Source of the DNA: Oceanospirillum multiglobuliferum
GTDB taxonomy: Bacteria; Pseudomonadota; Gammaproteobacteria; Pseudomonadales; Halomonadaceae
DNA length: 64,000 nt
Reading direction: 5' to 3'
NCBI RefSeq assembly: GCF_900167095.1
Contig: NZ_FUXG01000004.1
Location: 143,424-207,423 of the forward strand
Below the pieces are notes generated by a model. The model was not told the origin of the DNA, searched no databases, and worked only from the letters and a program-made list of their open reading frames with translations. The translations under genes were made by a program, and so were the position numbers. Below, piece after piece: positions 51,369 to 61,849 of this stretch (within the stretch, counting starts at the first letter, position 1; every line of letters starts with the position of its first letter).

Positions 51369-52607
51369 TCAGCAACCCTGACAAGCGCCTTTTCGTGGCA
51401 GCCCAAAAGAAATGATAGCGGTTAAACCTATCAACAGAGTTGAAGTCCAAAGACAGCTTTCTAAACCATAGGTTTGGAAAAGCCACCCTGATAGTACCGT
51501 GCCTATTAATCGCCCCATGGCATTGGCCATGTAGTAAAAACCCACATCTAAAGATGCACCATCAGCATCAGCGTAGCTGACAATAAGATAGCTGTGCAAC
51601 GAAGAATTGATGGCAAAAAGAGCGCCAAAAACCATTAGCCCTATTAGCAAGATACTCTGAGCATACCATTGAAAGCTAAGAGATATAGCGATGGCAGCAG
51701 GAGTTAAGCTGAGCAATAGGGCCCAAATAATAGCATGGCGACCATTTGGTAACTGCCCACTTGCCTTACCCGTTATTTTGGGCGCAAATCCCTGTACTAT
51801 GCCGTACCCCACAACCCAAAGCGCAAGAAAACTGCCCACGGTCCAATGATCCCAGCCCAACTGAGCGGCAAGATAGACAGGTAATGCAACCACAAACCAA
51901 ACATCTCGTGCACCAAACAAGCAGAGCCTAGCTGCTGACAATATATTGATATTGCGGCTTTTAGAGAAAATATCGCTGAACTTTGGTTTACTTTTAGCTT
52001 TGCCCAACTCTTTTTTCAGCATAATCATGCTAAAAAACCAAACTAGGCTCAATACTAATGCCATCGCCAACACGGCGACTTGAAAACCCAATAAACTCAG
52101 TAGCGCACCGCCAAGAAAGAAACCTGCACCTTTTAACGCATTTTTTGAGCCCGTTAAAATGGCTACCCACTTATATAATTGCCCTTCAGCATTAGTGGGC
52201 ACTAACGCTTTAATCGAGCTTTTCGCGCTCATCTTATTAAGATCTTTGGCGATACCTGACAAAGCTTGAGCAGCCATCACCCAAGCAACTGTGAGTAGCG
52301 TTGTCGGTACTAATAGCATGACCAAGGCGATGACTTGAAGTAATAGACCAATATTCATGGTCTTATTTAAGCCAATCCTCGCCCCTAGCCAGCCGCCAAT
52401 TAGGTTAGTAACCACGCCAAAAATTTCATAAAACAAAAACAGTAATGCGATATCAAGGGGTTGATAGCCAATACTGTGGAAATGCAATACAACCAGCATT
52501 CGCAGTGCGCCATCGGTTAAGGTAAAAACCCAATAGTTACCCGTTACCAATAGGTATTGGCGTAATGCCGGTGATAGTTGCTCCAGTTTATGAGATAAGG
52601 CGGGCAT
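51369..52607 (-). CDS. arsJ: ArsJ organoarsenical efflux MFS permease
   Basis: ArsJ exports 1-arseno-3-phosphoglycerate. The 412-residue MFS protein carries the ArsJ-typical start YLLVTGNYWVFTLTDGALRM, then LVVLHFHSIGYQPLDIALLF and the loop GGWLGARIGLNKTMN, plus AQALSGIAKDLNKMSAKSSI. It lies 6 nt downstream of a GAPDH gene, the arrangement in which GAPDH makes the arsenylated ester from arsenate and ArsJ removes it. No arsR, arsC or arsB gene is in the window. Confidence 0.92.
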   Translation of the reverse strand: MPALSHKLEQLSPALRQYLLVTGNYWVFTLTDGALRMLVVLHFHSIGYQPLDIALLFLFYEIFGVVTNLIGGWLGARIGLNKTMNIGLLLQVIALVMLLVPTTLLTVAWVMAAQALSGIAKDLNKMSAKSSIKALVPTNAEGQLYKWVAILTGSKNALKGAGFFLGGALLSLLGFQVAVLAMALVLSLVWFFSMIMLKKELGKAKSKPKFSDIFSKSRNINILSAARLCLFGARDVWFVVALPVYLAAQLGWDHWTVGSFLALWVVGYGIVQGFAPKITGKASGQLPNGRHAIIWALLLSLTPAAIAISLSFQWYAQSILLIGLMVFGALFAINSSLHSYLIVSYADADGASLDVGFYYMANAMGRLIGTVLSGWLFQTYGLESCLWTSTLLIGLTAIISFGLPRKGACQGC

Positions 52608-52613
52608 GGTGTG

Positions 52614-53624
52614 TTATTCCTTATCAAGCTGTCCAACCAAACGCATTAACTCAGCAGTGCGATTGGCGTAGCCCCATTCGTTGTCATACCAAACATAGAG
52701 CTTAACCTGAGTACCATTAATCACCATGGTAGACAGCGCATCAATAATACCTGAGCGTGGATCAGTCTTATAATCAATAGAGACTAAAGGCCGTGGCTCA
52801 TAACCTAGAATACCTTTTAGTTCATTGTTTGCAGCGTTCTCAAGAAGCTGATTCACCTCTTCAATATTAGTGGCGCGACTTACTTCAAACACACAATCTG
52901 TCAATGAGGCATTTGCCAAAGGTACGCGCACTGCATGACCGTTTAGCTTACCTTTTAACTCAGGGAATATATGGGTGATGGCGGTAGCAGACCCCGTTGT
53001 GGTTGGAATCAAACTCATACCACAAGCACGGGCGCGGCGTAGGTCTTTGTGAGGCGCATCCAAGATAGTTTGCGTATTGGTAATATCGTGAATAGTGGTC
53101 ATTGCGCCATGCACAATTCCCAGATGCTCATGAATCACTTTAACCACTGGTGCTAAGCAGTTAGTAGTGCAGGATGCCGCAGTGATGATACTGTGCTCAG
53201 CTTTATTATAATCTTGATGGTTAACGCCCATTACGACGTTAAGTACACCGTCTTCTTTCACTGGCGCAGTCACGACAACACGTTTTACCCCTTGATCAAG
53301 ATAAGCCTGTAACAGCGCCTTGGTCTTCATTTTGCCACTGGCTTCAATCACGATATCGCAAGCAGACCAATCCGTATCAGCAATAACTTTATTCTGTGTT
53401 ACCGCAATAGATTTGCCGTTGATCACCATATTGCTACCGTTGGCATTAGCCTCATGCTGCCAACGGCCATGTACTGAGTCAAAGTTGATCAAGTGAGCTA
53501 GGGTTCCAGCGTCGCCGGCGGGATCATTAATTTGTACAAACTCAATCTCATCCCAATCAAATGCAGCGCGAAATGTTAAACGTCCCATACGGCCAAAGCC
53601 GTTGATACCTACTTTTATAGTCAT
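52614..53624 (-). CDS. Glyceraldehyde-3-phosphate dehydrogenase, ArsJ-linked
   Basis: GAPDH oxidises glyceraldehyde-3-phosphate; with arsenate it yields 1-arseno-3-phosphoglycerate. The 336-residue enzyme has the NAD-binding start [20 protein letters not shown], the catalytic cysteine in [16 protein letters not shown] and the histidine in [15 protein letters not shown], where central GAPDHs usually read TTIHxYTNDQ. The start is ATG 53624 with AGAGG upstream. The gene pair with arsJ suggests it is the arsenate-resistance paralogue, not the glycolytic copy; ArsJ linkage is the evidence. Confidence 0.93.
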   Translation of the reverse strand: MTIKVGINGFGRMGRLTFRAAFDWDEIEFVQINDPAGDAGTLAHLINFDSVHGRWQHEANANGSNMVINGKSIAVTQNKVIADTDWSACDIVIEASGKMKTKALLQAYLDQGVKRVVVTAPVKEDGVLNVVMGVNHQDYNKAEHSIITAASCTTNCLAPVVKVIHEHLGIVHGAMTTIHDITNTQTILDAPHKDLRRARACGMSLIPTTTGSATAITHIFPELKGKLNGHAVRVPLANASLTDCVFEVSRATNIEEVNQLLENAANNELKGILGYEPRPLVSIDYKTDPRSGIIDALSTMVINGTQVKLYVWYDNEWGYANRTAELMRLVGQLDKE

Positions 53625-53664
53625 CACAACCTCTGTTTTAAAATAGTGACAATATGAATTTCAG

Positions 53665-54861
53665 TTAAAGCACCCACTGTTTGCTAACTTGTTCCACAAT
53701 ATGACGACCAATAGGTAATGCTGACGTCGCCGCAGGTGATGGTGCATTACACACATTGAAAGTACGTGCGGACGAAACAAACAAGAAGTCATCTACTAAA
53801 TGCCCTTCATCTGATACCGCTTGGGTTCGTACTCCTGCTGGGTAATATTGCAGGTCAGCTTCCTTCAGGCTTGGGCAATACTTCTGTACTTCTTTGAGGT
53901 AACTACTTTTGAATAATGAGTTCTTCAGCTCGTACAAACCGGGCTTTAAGTGCTGTTTTAGTACTTTCAAAGTGCCTTTATGACCCAACATATTCAGCGT
54001 ATCGCTAATGGAAAAATCGTTTTTCCGGTAACCTTCACGTTTCCATGCCAATACGGCATTAGGGCCAACCGTCACCGTACCGTCAATCATGCGGGTAAGA
54101 TGCACGCCAAGAAATGGCATCTCAGGATTAGGTACAGGATAAATAAGATGGTTTACGATTTGGTTATACTGAGGCTTTAGTAGGTAATATTCGCCTCTGA
54201 ATGGGCAAATTTTAAAGCCAGCTTTTAAACCGAGCATTGCAACAATACGATCAGCCATTAATCCCGAGCAAGAGATCATATAACGACCACTGAAATCTCC
54301 TTGAGAGGTCTGCACTCTGATGGACTGAGACGTTTCTTTAATGCCCAAAACCTCGTGCTGATAGCCTATTTCACCACCTAAACTTTGAAAGACTTTTGCC
54401 ATAGCGTTAGTCACTTCTGTGTAACTGACAATGCCTGTAGAAGGCACAAGTATGGCACCTAAACCTGTGATATTGGGCTCACGCTGATGAAGTTGCTCAG
54501 CATTAAGCCATTCCCGCTCTAAACCATTGGCCTCAGTGCGCTGCCAGAGCGCTTGCATCCGAGACATTTCTAGTTCATTAGTGGCAACAATTAGCTTGCC
54601 ACATTGATCGAAGCGAATGTTATTTGCTTGGCAAAATGCCTTAGTTGCTTGATTGCCTTCTAGGCAGAAGCGAGCTTTTAAGCTGCCTGGCGTGTAATAA
54701 ACTCCGGCATGAATCACACCACTATTGTGTCCGGTTTGATGTTGGGCTAAGGCAGATTCTTTCTCTAAGACTATTACTTTTCTATCAGGAAAGTGCTGTA
54801 ACAGCTGCATTGCCGTTGATAATCCGATAATGCCGCCACCTATGATAATAAAATCAAACAT
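53665..54861 (-). CDS. lhgO: L-2-hydroxyglutarate oxidase
   Basis: This FAD enzyme oxidises L-2-hydroxyglutarate to 2-oxoglutarate and passes electrons to the membrane. The 398-residue protein opens with DFIIIGGGIIGLSTAMQLL (Rossmann GxGxxG), then VLEKESALAQHQTGHNSGVI and HAGVYYTPGSLKARFCLEG, a block that is characteristic of LhgO/L2HGDH. The C-terminal FVSSARTFNVCNAPSPAATS is also typical. It lies 40 nt upstream of gapdh, same strand, and 24 nt after the EamA gene stops, so EamA-LhgO-GAPDH-ArsJ may be co-transcribed. Confidence 0.9.
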   Translation of the reverse strand: MFDFIIIGGGIIGLSTAMQLLQHFPDRKVIVLEKESALAQHQTGHNSGVIHAGVYYTPGSLKARFCLEGNQATKAFCQANNIRFDQCGKLIVATNELEMSRMQALWQRTEANGLEREWLNAEQLHQREPNITGLGAILVPSTGIVSYTEVTNAMAKVFQSLGGEIGYQHEVLGIKETSQSIRVQTSQGDFSGRYMISCSGLMADRIVAMLGLKAGFKICPFRGEYYLLKPQYNQIVNHLIYPVPNPEMPFLGVHLTRMIDGTVTVGPNAVLAWKREGYRKNDFSISDTLNMLGHKGTLKVLKQHLKPGLYELKNSLFKSSYLKEVQKYCPSLKEADLQYYPAGVRTQAVSDEGHLVDDFLFVSSARTFNVCNAPSPAATSALPIGRHIVEQVSKQWVL

Positions 54862-54885
54862 GCCTAATCCCTTTTTCCATACAAG

Positions 54886-55776
54886 CTAAACGGGCACTTT
54901 TACTTGCTTGGAGCGCATCGCCAACACACCACCAATCGTGATAAATGCAATGCCCAGCCAAACATTTAACATAAGGGTTTCTGCCCATAGCCACCAGCCC
55001 ATCAGCGCTGCAAAAGCGACAGAACCATAGGTAAAAGGGCCTAACTGCCCTGCAGGTGCTAAACCATAGGCTTTACTGAGAAAAAGCTGCGCTAAGGTCG
55101 ACATACCTGCCATTAATAACAGCCATAGGTACTGCTCAAAAGTGGGTGTTTGCCATACCCATAAGGCTGGCAATGCTGATAGCAGCGCGCTGAAGAAAGC
55201 GAAATAGAACACAATACGTTGAGCTGACTCAGTTTCACGCATCTTACGAATGGTGACTTTCGCTAAACCTCCTAGCATTGCGCCAACTAAAGCGACCAGT
55301 ACCGCAATGTTTAAGGTGCCTGTTTGAGGATTTAGTACGAATACAGTGCCGATAAAGCCAATCAAAATAGCTATTTTAGCCGTTATGGCGACGCGTTCAC
55401 CTAGCCAGAAAAAAGCAATCAGGGGTATAAAAAAAGGAGCTGTTTGTTTGAGTAGTGCTGCTTGTGCTAAAGGTAGATGCCCCCAAGAATAATACAAACA
55501 AGTCATGGCAGTGACTCCAACCGCAGCTCGCATGAAATGGTAGCGCAATTGTTGGGTTTTTATCGCAGACAAACCGTTACGCAGTAGCCAAGGGACTAAT
55601 AACAACAAGCCTAATGCGTTACGAAAGAAAACAATAATCTCTGTAGGTACATCGCCTGATATCTGCTTAACCACCATGCCTGATAGCACCAAAAACAGTT
55701 CTGACAGTAGAATCAAACCTGCACCCAGTACAATGGGGGAGCATGAAGTTAAACGGCTTAACATTAAGACTCTCAT
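54886..55776 (-). CDS. EamA-family (DMT) transporter
   Basis: The 296-residue protein has ten predicted TM helices arranged as two EamA repeats, for example ILLSELFLVLSGMVVKQISG in the first and LVALVGAMLGGLAKVTIRKM starting the second, and AFFWLGERVAITAKIAILIG, the conserved E near the end of repeat one. It probably exports a metabolite; the substrate is unknown. It is the first gene of the leftward run that leads to lhgO, gapdh and arsJ. A 75-nt gap with a small AGCCCT/AGGGCT hairpin (55810-55825) separates it from creA. Confidence 0.85.
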   Translation of the reverse strand: MRVLMLSRLTSCSPIVLGAGLILLSELFLVLSGMVVKQISGDVPTEIIVFFRNALGLLLLVPWLLRNGLSAIKTQQLRYHFMRAAVGVTAMTCLYYSWGHLPLAQAALLKQTAPFFIPLIAFFWLGERVAITAKIAILIGFIGTVFVLNPQTGTLNIAVLVALVGAMLGGLAKVTIRKMRETESAQRIVFYFAFFSALLSALPALWVWQTPTFEQYLWLLLMAGMSTLAQLFLSKAYGLAPAGQLGPFTYGSVAFAALMGWWLWAETLMLNVWLGIAFITIGGVLAMRSKQVKVPV

Positions 55777-55851
55777 TTTAAAGCTAGATTAATCAGGAAA
55801 TATTGGACTAGCCCTTGTCAGGGCTTGAAATGCACGCGAGTTTTGATGAGA

Positions 55852-56319
55852 TTAGTTGGTATTCCACGGCTGAATAGGCACAACGGAAATAGAGCTTTTA
55901 GGTGATCCTTCTACCAAACGATCAGAATAAACTAAGTATATCAAAGTGTTACGCTTCTCATCAAAGAATCGAACCACTTGCATCGATTTAAAAACCAAGC
56001 TGGTACGTTTATTAAAAACCTCATCACCTTCTTTAAGCTTTTGAGTGATTTTAATTGGCCCCACTTGCCGGCAAGCAATACTGCCATTTGATGGGTCTTC
56101 AGCTAAACCTAAACCGCCTGAAATGCCACCTGTTTTAGGACGTGATAGCCAGCAACTAACACCTTCTACAGCAGGATCATCGAAGGCTTCAACGACAATT
56201 TTGTGGTTTGGGCCAATCATCTTAAATACGGTGCTAACGGAGCCAATCTCTTCAGCCTGTACAAATGAGGTTATAAGCGCAGCCCCTGCAATGCTGATAA
56301 AGCGAACTAATTGTTTCAT
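55852..56319 (-). CDS. creA: CreA-family periplasmic protein
   Basis: The 155-residue protein has a signal peptide (about 1-22, ending VQA-EEIG) and the CreA core: [40 protein letters not shown] and [20 protein letters not shown], which are strongly conserved in this family. The function of CreA is not established. The start overlaps the GGDEF/EAL gene stop by 4 nt, so the two are coupled. Confidence 0.92.
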   Translation of the reverse strand: MKQLVRFISIAGAALITSFVQAEEIGSVSTVFKMIGPNHKIVVEAFDDPAVEGVSCWLSRPKTGGISGGLGLAEDPSNGSIACRQVGPIKITQKLKEGDEVFNKRTSLVFKSMQVVRFFDEKRNTLIYLVYSDRLVEGSPKSSISVVPIQPWNTN

Positions 56320-58982
56320 TTAGTTGTTTCCATTGTTGTATCTAGCCCTGTACGTAAGCTTGCACCTGAACTCATAAAGACCTCAAACTCTTCAGCCAGC
56401 AGCGGTTTGGCAAATAAATAACCTTGAATAAAATTACAGTGACGTTGTTGCAAGAATACTAACTGTTCCTCACTATCAACGCCTTCTGCAACTGTTGCTA
56501 ACTCTAAGCTTTTTGCTAGTGCGATTGTGGCCTCAATAATGCTTTCATCGGAACGATTTTTACCTATGCCAATTACAAAGCTACGATCAATTTTCAGATA
56601 GTCTGCATTAAGAGATTTTAAATAACTTAAAGAGGAGTAGCCCGTACCAAAGTCGTCAATTGCTAAGGTTACACCCGCCTGTTTCAGTTGCTTTAAGTTC
56701 AATTCAACAAGATCCGAAGTCGCCATTAGCGTGGTTTCAGTGATCTCTATTGATAGCTGTTCAGGGGGGATTTCAAAAGCTCGCATTAAAGACAAAAGCC
56801 TATCAGCTAAAGTATCCCTAGCCAGTTGAACCGCAGAAACATTCATGGCAATTTTACCAAATGGAACATGGCGTGCGTTCCAGTCGGCCATCTGGCGAAA
56901 TAGACTTTCCATCAGCCAATTACCAACTTCTAAGATCTGTCCGGTTTCTTCTGCAATGCCGATAAACTCCGCAGGAGAGATCCATTCGCCCTCTTCTGTT
57001 TCCCAACGTAATAGGCTTTCTGCACCACACACCTGTCCGGTGAAGCTGTCAACTTGTGGTTGAAAGCGCAAACTCAGCTCATGATCTGATTTAACAGCAA
57101 TATCAAGTTGCTGTTGTAAATACACCCGCCGCTTCATCAAGGCATCCATCGCTTCATCGAAAAAGCGATAGGTATTTTTACCCTCATGCTTGGCACGGTA
57201 CATCGCCATATCAGCCTGACGTAACAAGCTTGAGGCATCACAGCCACTATTAACAAAGCTTTGGGCGATACCAACGCTACAGGTCACGGTGAACACCGCT
57301 TCACCATATTCAAAAGGCGTGGCAACTGTCTCAATAACTTGTGATGCTAAGTTTGACAGTTCAATATCGTTTAATACGGGATAAGCTAAGATTGCAAACT
57401 CATCTCCCCCTAAGCGAGCTAGCAAATATTGGTCACCTAGCAACTGCACCAGTCGCTCTGTGGTACGTGACAGCAAGCTATCACCTGCCTCATGCCCCAT
57501 CGTGTCATTGATCTCTTTAAAGCGATCTAAATCAATAAATAGAATGCCTGCCACTTCTGGAGCAGGTGCTTCAAAAACATGATGAATCCGCTGTTCGAAA
57601 TGTCGTCGATTAGGCAGTCCCGTTAAAGGATCATGTCCTGCTAAATAGAGCGCTTTTTCTTCGGCATGTTTGCGAGCGGTTACATCTTCATGTACAGCAA
57701 CGAAGTGCTCAACATCGCCTTTTATATTCAAGATTGGCGTAATGGTTTGTTCAACGGTTAACCGCTCACCTGATTTATGTCGGTTATGTAGCTCTCCGCG
57801 CCAGCTTTCACCATTTAGAATAGTTTGCCAAAGTTCTTTAAAAAACTGAGGGCTATGCTGGCCAGAGTTTAAGAACTTTGGTGTTTTATCTTTGATTTCT
57901 GAAAATTCATAGCCTGTTAAACGACAAAAAGCATCGTTAACCCAATGAATCTTACCTGCCTTATTCGTGATAAAAATGGCATTGGCTGCACTTCTAATGG
58001 CTGTACTAAGAAGGTGAATATCGCCTTGGGCTAGGTCGCGCTTCTCAAACAAAATCACAAATACCAGTGCAATGGCTGTAACCAGCGCGATTAACACCAT
58101 CATAACCATAGACAACATGCGCTCATCTTTACGCCAAGCGTCTAATGAAAAGGCCTCACTGGACTCCATACTGATAATCAGCGGCAACAAAGAGGTTGAG
58201 CGATAGCTCAATAGTGCGGCATCATCGCTACCTTCTGCAACACGGTAGGCTCCCCAGCTCCTCTGTTTAACTCTTGCTAACAATGTTTCGCTGGCAGCGA
58301 CTGCATCTGACCCCATCAGGGTCAAACCATCATATCGATGTAAACGAATTTTTGACTGGTTAGCATCAATCACTGACTGAAAAAGATTGGTAAAGTATTG
58401 AGGGTTAATTGATGCCACTAGCACCGATACAAGCTCACCGCTCTCTGAGCGGACAGGAAAACAAAATGGCACATAGTGTAGTCCTGTTCGTGCACCAAAA
58501 AGGTCTCCTGGATAACGTCCCTCTTGGGGGTCACCTATCACAAACTCTATAAGATTGTTCTCTAATAAAGGCTGAACACAAAGTATTCCCTTGCTACCAT
58601 CTTCGTATTGATAGCCTGTTGCTGATGCAATAACCGTTTGATCTAGACGGATTAAATCAACGGCACGTAGCTGAGGAGCTGTACGCAACTGATCGGATAA
58701 AATGCGAGTGATATTTTGTTCATCACCAAGCAGAGGCAAGCTTTCTGAAATTGTTGCCAAAGAGGCATTAATGGCTTGAAAAGAACGTACAACAGTATCC
58801 TCAAGAGCATGAAGCAATACTGCATCACTGGTTTCTTGGTTTTGTAGACTCCGGGCCAAACCTTTTTGAAGCGAATGCTCCAAGACCAACCAAAAACTTA
58901 AAACTATCAAAAGAGCTGTCAAAACAACGGCCTTTTGATGTAAAAGTGCATTCTTAATAAAAATTAGCCAGAGTCTTAACAC
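56316..58982 (-). CDS. Membrane GGDEF-EAL c-di-GMP enzyme with periplasmic sensor and PAS domains
   Basis: The 888-residue protein starts at GTG 58982. TM1 lies near 16-35 and TM2 near 288-310, flanking a large periplasmic Cache-like domain. A PAS domain (about 325-440) follows, then GGDEF (about 450-610, intact site [12 protein letters not shown]) and EAL (about 625-870). The EAL signature reads ESLLRW in place of EALLRW, keeping the metal-binding Glu, and [20 protein letters not shown] is intact, so phosphodiesterase activity is possible. Both activities may exist, or one may dominate. It overlaps creA and is divergent from a periplasmic binding-protein gene 77 nt away. Confidence 0.93.
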   Translation of the reverse strand: MLRLWLIFIKNALLHQKAVVLTALLIVLSFWLVLEHSLQKGLARSLQNQETSDAVLLHALEDTVVRSFQAINASLATISESLPLLGDEQNITRILSDQLRTAPQLRAVDLIRLDQTVIASATGYQYEDGSKGILCVQPLLENNLIEFVIGDPQEGRYPGDLFGARTGLHYVPFCFPVRSESGELVSVLVASINPQYFTNLFQSVIDANQSKIRLHRYDGLTLMGSDAVAASETLLARVKQRSWGAYRVAEGSDDAALLSYRSTSLLPLIISMESSEAFSLDAWRKDERMLSMVMMVLIALVTAIALVFVILFEKRDLAQGDIHLLSTAIRSAANAIFITNKAGKIHWVNDAFCRLTGYEFSEIKDKTPKFLNSGQHSPQFFKELWQTILNGESWRGELHNRHKSGERLTVEQTITPILNIKGDVEHFVAVHEDVTARKHAEEKALYLAGHDPLTGLPNRRHFEQRIHHVFEAPAPEVAGILFIDLDRFKEINDTMGHEAGDSLLSRTTERLVQLLGDQYLLARLGGDEFAILAYPVLNDIELSNLASQVIETVATPFEYGEAVFTVTCSVGIAQSFVNSGCDASSLLRQADMAMYRAKHEGKNTYRFFDEAMDALMKRRVYLQQQLDIAVKSDHELSLRFQPQVDSFTGQVCGAESLLRWETEEGEWISPAEFIGIAEETGQILEVGNWLMESLFRQMADWNARHVPFGKIAMNVSAVQLARDTLADRLLSLMRAFEIPPEQLSIEITETTLMATSDLVELNLKQLKQAGVTLAIDDFGTGYSSLSYLKSLNADYLKIDRSFVIGIGKNRSDESIIEATIALAKSLELATVAEGVDSEEQLVFLQQRHCNFIQGYLFAKPLLAEEFEVFMSSGASLRTGLDTTMETTK

Positions 58983-59059
58983 AGATCAATTATCACCAAG
59001 GCAGAAAGGGACATGATATACAAACTGTTACAAACCACATATTATCGAGGGTTTTCTTT

Positions 59060-59869
59060 ATGAAACTGAAGGTTACTTCATTTTTAAGTGTTTTTCTTCT
59101 GTTATCGGTTGTTGTAAGCAGTTTTGCTAACGCAGACTCTTTATCTGAGCGAGAACAAAATATTGCTCGGGCTGGTAAGTTAAAGGTCTGCATCTGGCCT
59201 GAGTATTTTTCTATTTCGTATCGTAATGCCAAATCAGGCTTACTGGAGGGGATTGATATAGATCTTTCTAAAGAGTTTGCCAAAGACTTAGGCGTAGAAG
59301 TGGAGTATGTGCAAACCCATTTTGGCATTTTCATGAACGACTTAGAGCAAGATAAATGTGATGTCGCCATGTTTGGAGTTGGGCGTACAGAAAGTCGTAT
59401 GGAGCGAATTGACTTTAGCCAGCCTTATTTAAGTAGTGGTATGTATGGTATTACCAGTAAAGCACATCCGCTGTTATCAAGCTGGGAAGAGATGGATCAA
59501 GAGGGTATTGTAGTTTGTGTACAAAAAGGCACTTATATGGAAAATGCCATGAAAGCCTCTCTGAAGAAAGCCAAATTGCTAACGGTAGTTAAACCTAGTC
59601 AACGCGAAATTGAGGTGCGCTCTGGTCGAGCTGATCTATTTATTACCGATTATCCGTATGGCCAGAAAATGATTACCAACTATGATTGGGCCAAGTTACT
59701 TACACCCAAAATAGCCACCGCTCAGTTTCAGTACGCATACGCGGTGAAAAAAGGTCAACCCGAATGGCTGGCGCGAGTAGATCAGTTTGTTGCAGCCATT
59801 AAAAAGGATGGTCGCTTGCAACAAGCCGCAGAGAGTAACAAATTATTACCTATTGTGCTGGCGAACTAA
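59060..59869 (+). CDS. Periplasmic binding protein (SBP_bac_3 family)
   Basis: The 269-residue protein has a signal peptide (about 1-25, ending ANA-DSL) and the family-3 pattern: AGKLKVCIWPEYFSISYRNA, GLLEGIDIDLSKEFAKDLGV, the CDVAMFGVGRTESRMERIDF block with the ligand-contact region, and SQPYLSSGMYGI. It looks like an amino-acid or organic-acid binder with all lobes present. No transporter genes are near it. The gene diverges from a Cache-PAS-GGDEF-EAL protein, so it may feed a ligand signal to that protein; this is inference. Confidence 0.85.
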   Translation: MKLKVTSFLSVFLLLSVVVSSFANADSLSEREQNIARAGKLKVCIWPEYFSISYRNAKSGLLEGIDIDLSKEFAKDLGVEVEYVQTHFGIFMNDLEQDKCDVAMFGVGRTESRMERIDFSQPYLSSGMYGITSKAHPLLSSWEEMDQEGIVVCVQKGTYMENAMKASLKKAKLLTVVKPSQREIEVRSGRADLFITDYPYGQKMITNYDWAKLLTPKIATAQFQYAYAVKKGQPEWLARVDQFVAAIKKDGRLQQAAESNKLLPIVLAN

Positions 59870-59989
59870 GGCGCAGCAGGCTTCGCTTTAAGCAACCACA
59901 GTTTGGTAAAACTAAAGCGTCAAGTTTAGGTTGTTCAGTAAACTTCAATATGGATAAGATAGGGTAGTCTTATTGATTTCCCCGCTCTT

Positions 59990-60112
59990 ACTCTTTCGCC
60001 TCTGCGGCTATGTTGGCATAATACGCACCTATTTTTAGACCCAGTGCAACTGGCATAGCCATTTGCACTGGGTTACGCCTTTTTCTATCTGCTCTCAATT
60101 CGGTAAAAAACA
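59990..60112 (+). promoter_or_regulatory. Leader of the ABC-F gene with a strong hairpin
   Basis: CATAAT near 60017-60022 is a plausible -10, preceded by TG two bases earlier and a poor -35. The hairpin CCCAGTGCAA (60040-60049) / TTGCACTGGG (60063-60072) has perfect 10-bp arms, a 13-nt loop and is followed after 7 nt by CTTTTTC. It could be a partial terminator of the upstream gene or an attenuator of ybiT. A second repeat, CGCTTTA/TAAAGCG, lies at 59884-59919. The ybiT start codon TTG has only a weak ribosome site. Confidence 0.5.
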
Positions 60113-61702
60113 TTGCTTACTACTGCAAATATCACCATGCAATTTGGCGCTAAGCCATTGTTTGAAAACGTTTCTGTTAAATTTGGCGACGGCAACCGCT
60201 ATGGTTTAATCGGTGCAAACGGCTGCGGCAAATCAACCTTTATGAAGATTTTAGGGGGTGATTTAGAGCCAACCGCTGGCAATGTTTCCAAAGATCCTAA
60301 TGAGCGTATTGGTAAATTGAAGCAGGATCAATTTGCTTACGAGCAATACAGCGTAATTGATACGGTGATTATGGGTCATGATGAGCTCTGGAAGATCAAG
60401 GCCGAACGTGATGCGATCTATAGCAACCCTGACATGACCGAAGAAGATGGTATTCGGGCGGGTGAGCTAGAAGGTGAATTTGCTGAGATGGACGGCTATA
60501 CCGCTGAGTCTCGCGCAGGCGAACTGTTGCTAGGTGTTGGTATTCCTATCGAACAGCATTACGGCCCAATGAGTGAAATTGCGCCGGGTTGGAAATTACG
60601 TGTGTTGCTGGCACAGGTGCTGTTCTCAGAGCCTGATATCATGTTACTGGACGAACCCACCAACAACTTGGATATCAATACCATTCGTTGGTTGGAAGAG
60701 GTGTTAAACGCCCGTAACTGCACCATGATCATCATCTCTCACGACCGTCACTTCTTAAACAGCGTGTGCACTCACATGGCGGACTTGGACTACGGTGAGT
60801 TACGCACCTATCACGGCAACTATGACGAGTACATGACGGCCGCGACTCAAGCACGCGAGCGTCAACTGGCCGACAACGCGAAGAAAAAAGCTCAAATTGC
60901 AGACTTGAAAGCGTTCGTAAGTCGCTTCTCAGCAAATGCTTCAAAGTCAAAACAAGCAACTTCTCGAGCTAAACAGATTGATAAAATACAGTTAGACGAT
61001 ATCAAGCCGTCTAGCCGTCAAAACCCTTTCATCCGTTTTGAGCAAGAGAAGAAACTACACCGTCTAGCACTGGAAGTAACCGAGCTGGGCAAAAGCTTTG
61101 ATGAAACACTGTTCTCAGGCTTGAACATGATGATTGAAGTAGGTGAGCGCATCGCGGTAATCGGCCCGAACGGTATCGGTAAATCAACTCTGCTTAAATG
61201 TTTGGTCGGTGATTTAGCACCCACCAAAGGCAACATTAAGTGGTCTGAAAATGCCAGCATTGGTTACTATGCGCAGGATCACGCCGCTGACTTTGAACAA
61301 CCCCTGACCCTGCTCGACTGGATGGGACAGTGGGGTAAAGAAGGCGATGATGAGCAGGTCATTCGAGGCACTTTAGGCCGCTTGCTGTTCTCGCAAAAAG
61401 AGATTGATAAATCCGTTAAGGTGATCTCGGGCGGTGAGCAGGGCCGCATGTTGTTTGGCAAGATGATGCTACAACGCCCTAACATTCTCGTGATGGATGA
61501 GCCAACCAACCACTTGGACATGGAGTCGATTGAGTCTTTGAACTTGGCACTGGAAAACTACGAAGGCACGTTGATCTTTGTCAGTCACGACCGTGAGTTT
61601 GTGTCCTCATTGGCAACCCGTATTATCGAGCTGACCCCAACTGGCATTGTTGACTTCCACGGCACTTATGAAGATTACTTAAAAACCCAAGGGGTTAAGT
61701 AA
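60113..61702 (+). CDS. ybiT: ABC-F translation factor YbiT
   Basis: ABC-F proteins bind the ribosomal E site and act on stalled translation. The 529-residue protein aligns along its length with E. coli Ybi[21 protein letters not shown], the first Walker [30 protein letters not shown] (the signature region lacks SGG in this half, as in YbiT), [10 protein letters not shown], the ATP-linker region, a second Walker [20 protein letters not shown] and [14 protein letters not shown]. Both ATP sites look complete. It starts at TTG 60113 by comparison with YbiT's start. Confidence 0.96.
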   Translation: MLTTANITMQFGAKPLFENVSVKFGDGNRYGLIGANGCGKSTFMKILGGDLEPTAGNVSKDPNERIGKLKQDQFAYEQYSVIDTVIMGHDELWKIKAERDAIYSNPDMTEEDGIRAGELEGEFAEMDGYTAESRAGELLLGVGIPIEQHYGPMSEIAPGWKLRVLLAQVLFSEPDIMLLDEPTNNLDINTIRWLEEVLNARNCTMIIISHDRHFLNSVCTHMADLDYGELRTYHGNYDEYMTAATQARERQLADNAKKKAQIADLKAFVSRFSANASKSKQATSRAKQIDKIQLDDIKPSSRQNPFIRFEQEKKLHRLALEVTELGKSFDETLFSGLNMMIEVGERIAVIGPNGIGKSTLLKCLVGDLAPTKGNIKWSENASIGYYAQDHAADFEQPLTLLDWMGQWGKEGDDEQVIRGTLGRLLFSQKEIDKSVKVISGGEQGRMLFGKMMLQRPNILVMDEPTNHLDMESIESLNLALENYEGTLIFVSHDREFVSSLATRIIELTPTGIVDFHGTYEDYLKTQGVK

Positions 61703-61743
61703 ACTCGGTAGCGGAAGTTAACGCCTTAGGGCTTTAAAACAAA

Positions 61744-61771
61744 AGAGGGCAAGCGATCTGTTTGCCCTCTT
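61744..61771 (+). terminator. Intrinsic terminator after ybiT
   Basis: AGAGGGCAA and TTTGCCCTCT form a stem with a GCGATCTG loop followed by a short T-run, 42 nt after the ybiT stop. Confidence 0.85.
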
Positions 61772-61849
61772 TGCGTTGTACCGTTGAAAACGCTATACCA
61801 CTGAAAAAAAGTGATACCGCTGAAATTGGTTGAAGGAAACACTCGCATT

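Noticed and set aside
51146..51406. 86-codon minus-strand frame between the binding protein and arsJ
   Set aside because: It overlaps the ends of both well-supported genes and shows no family features.
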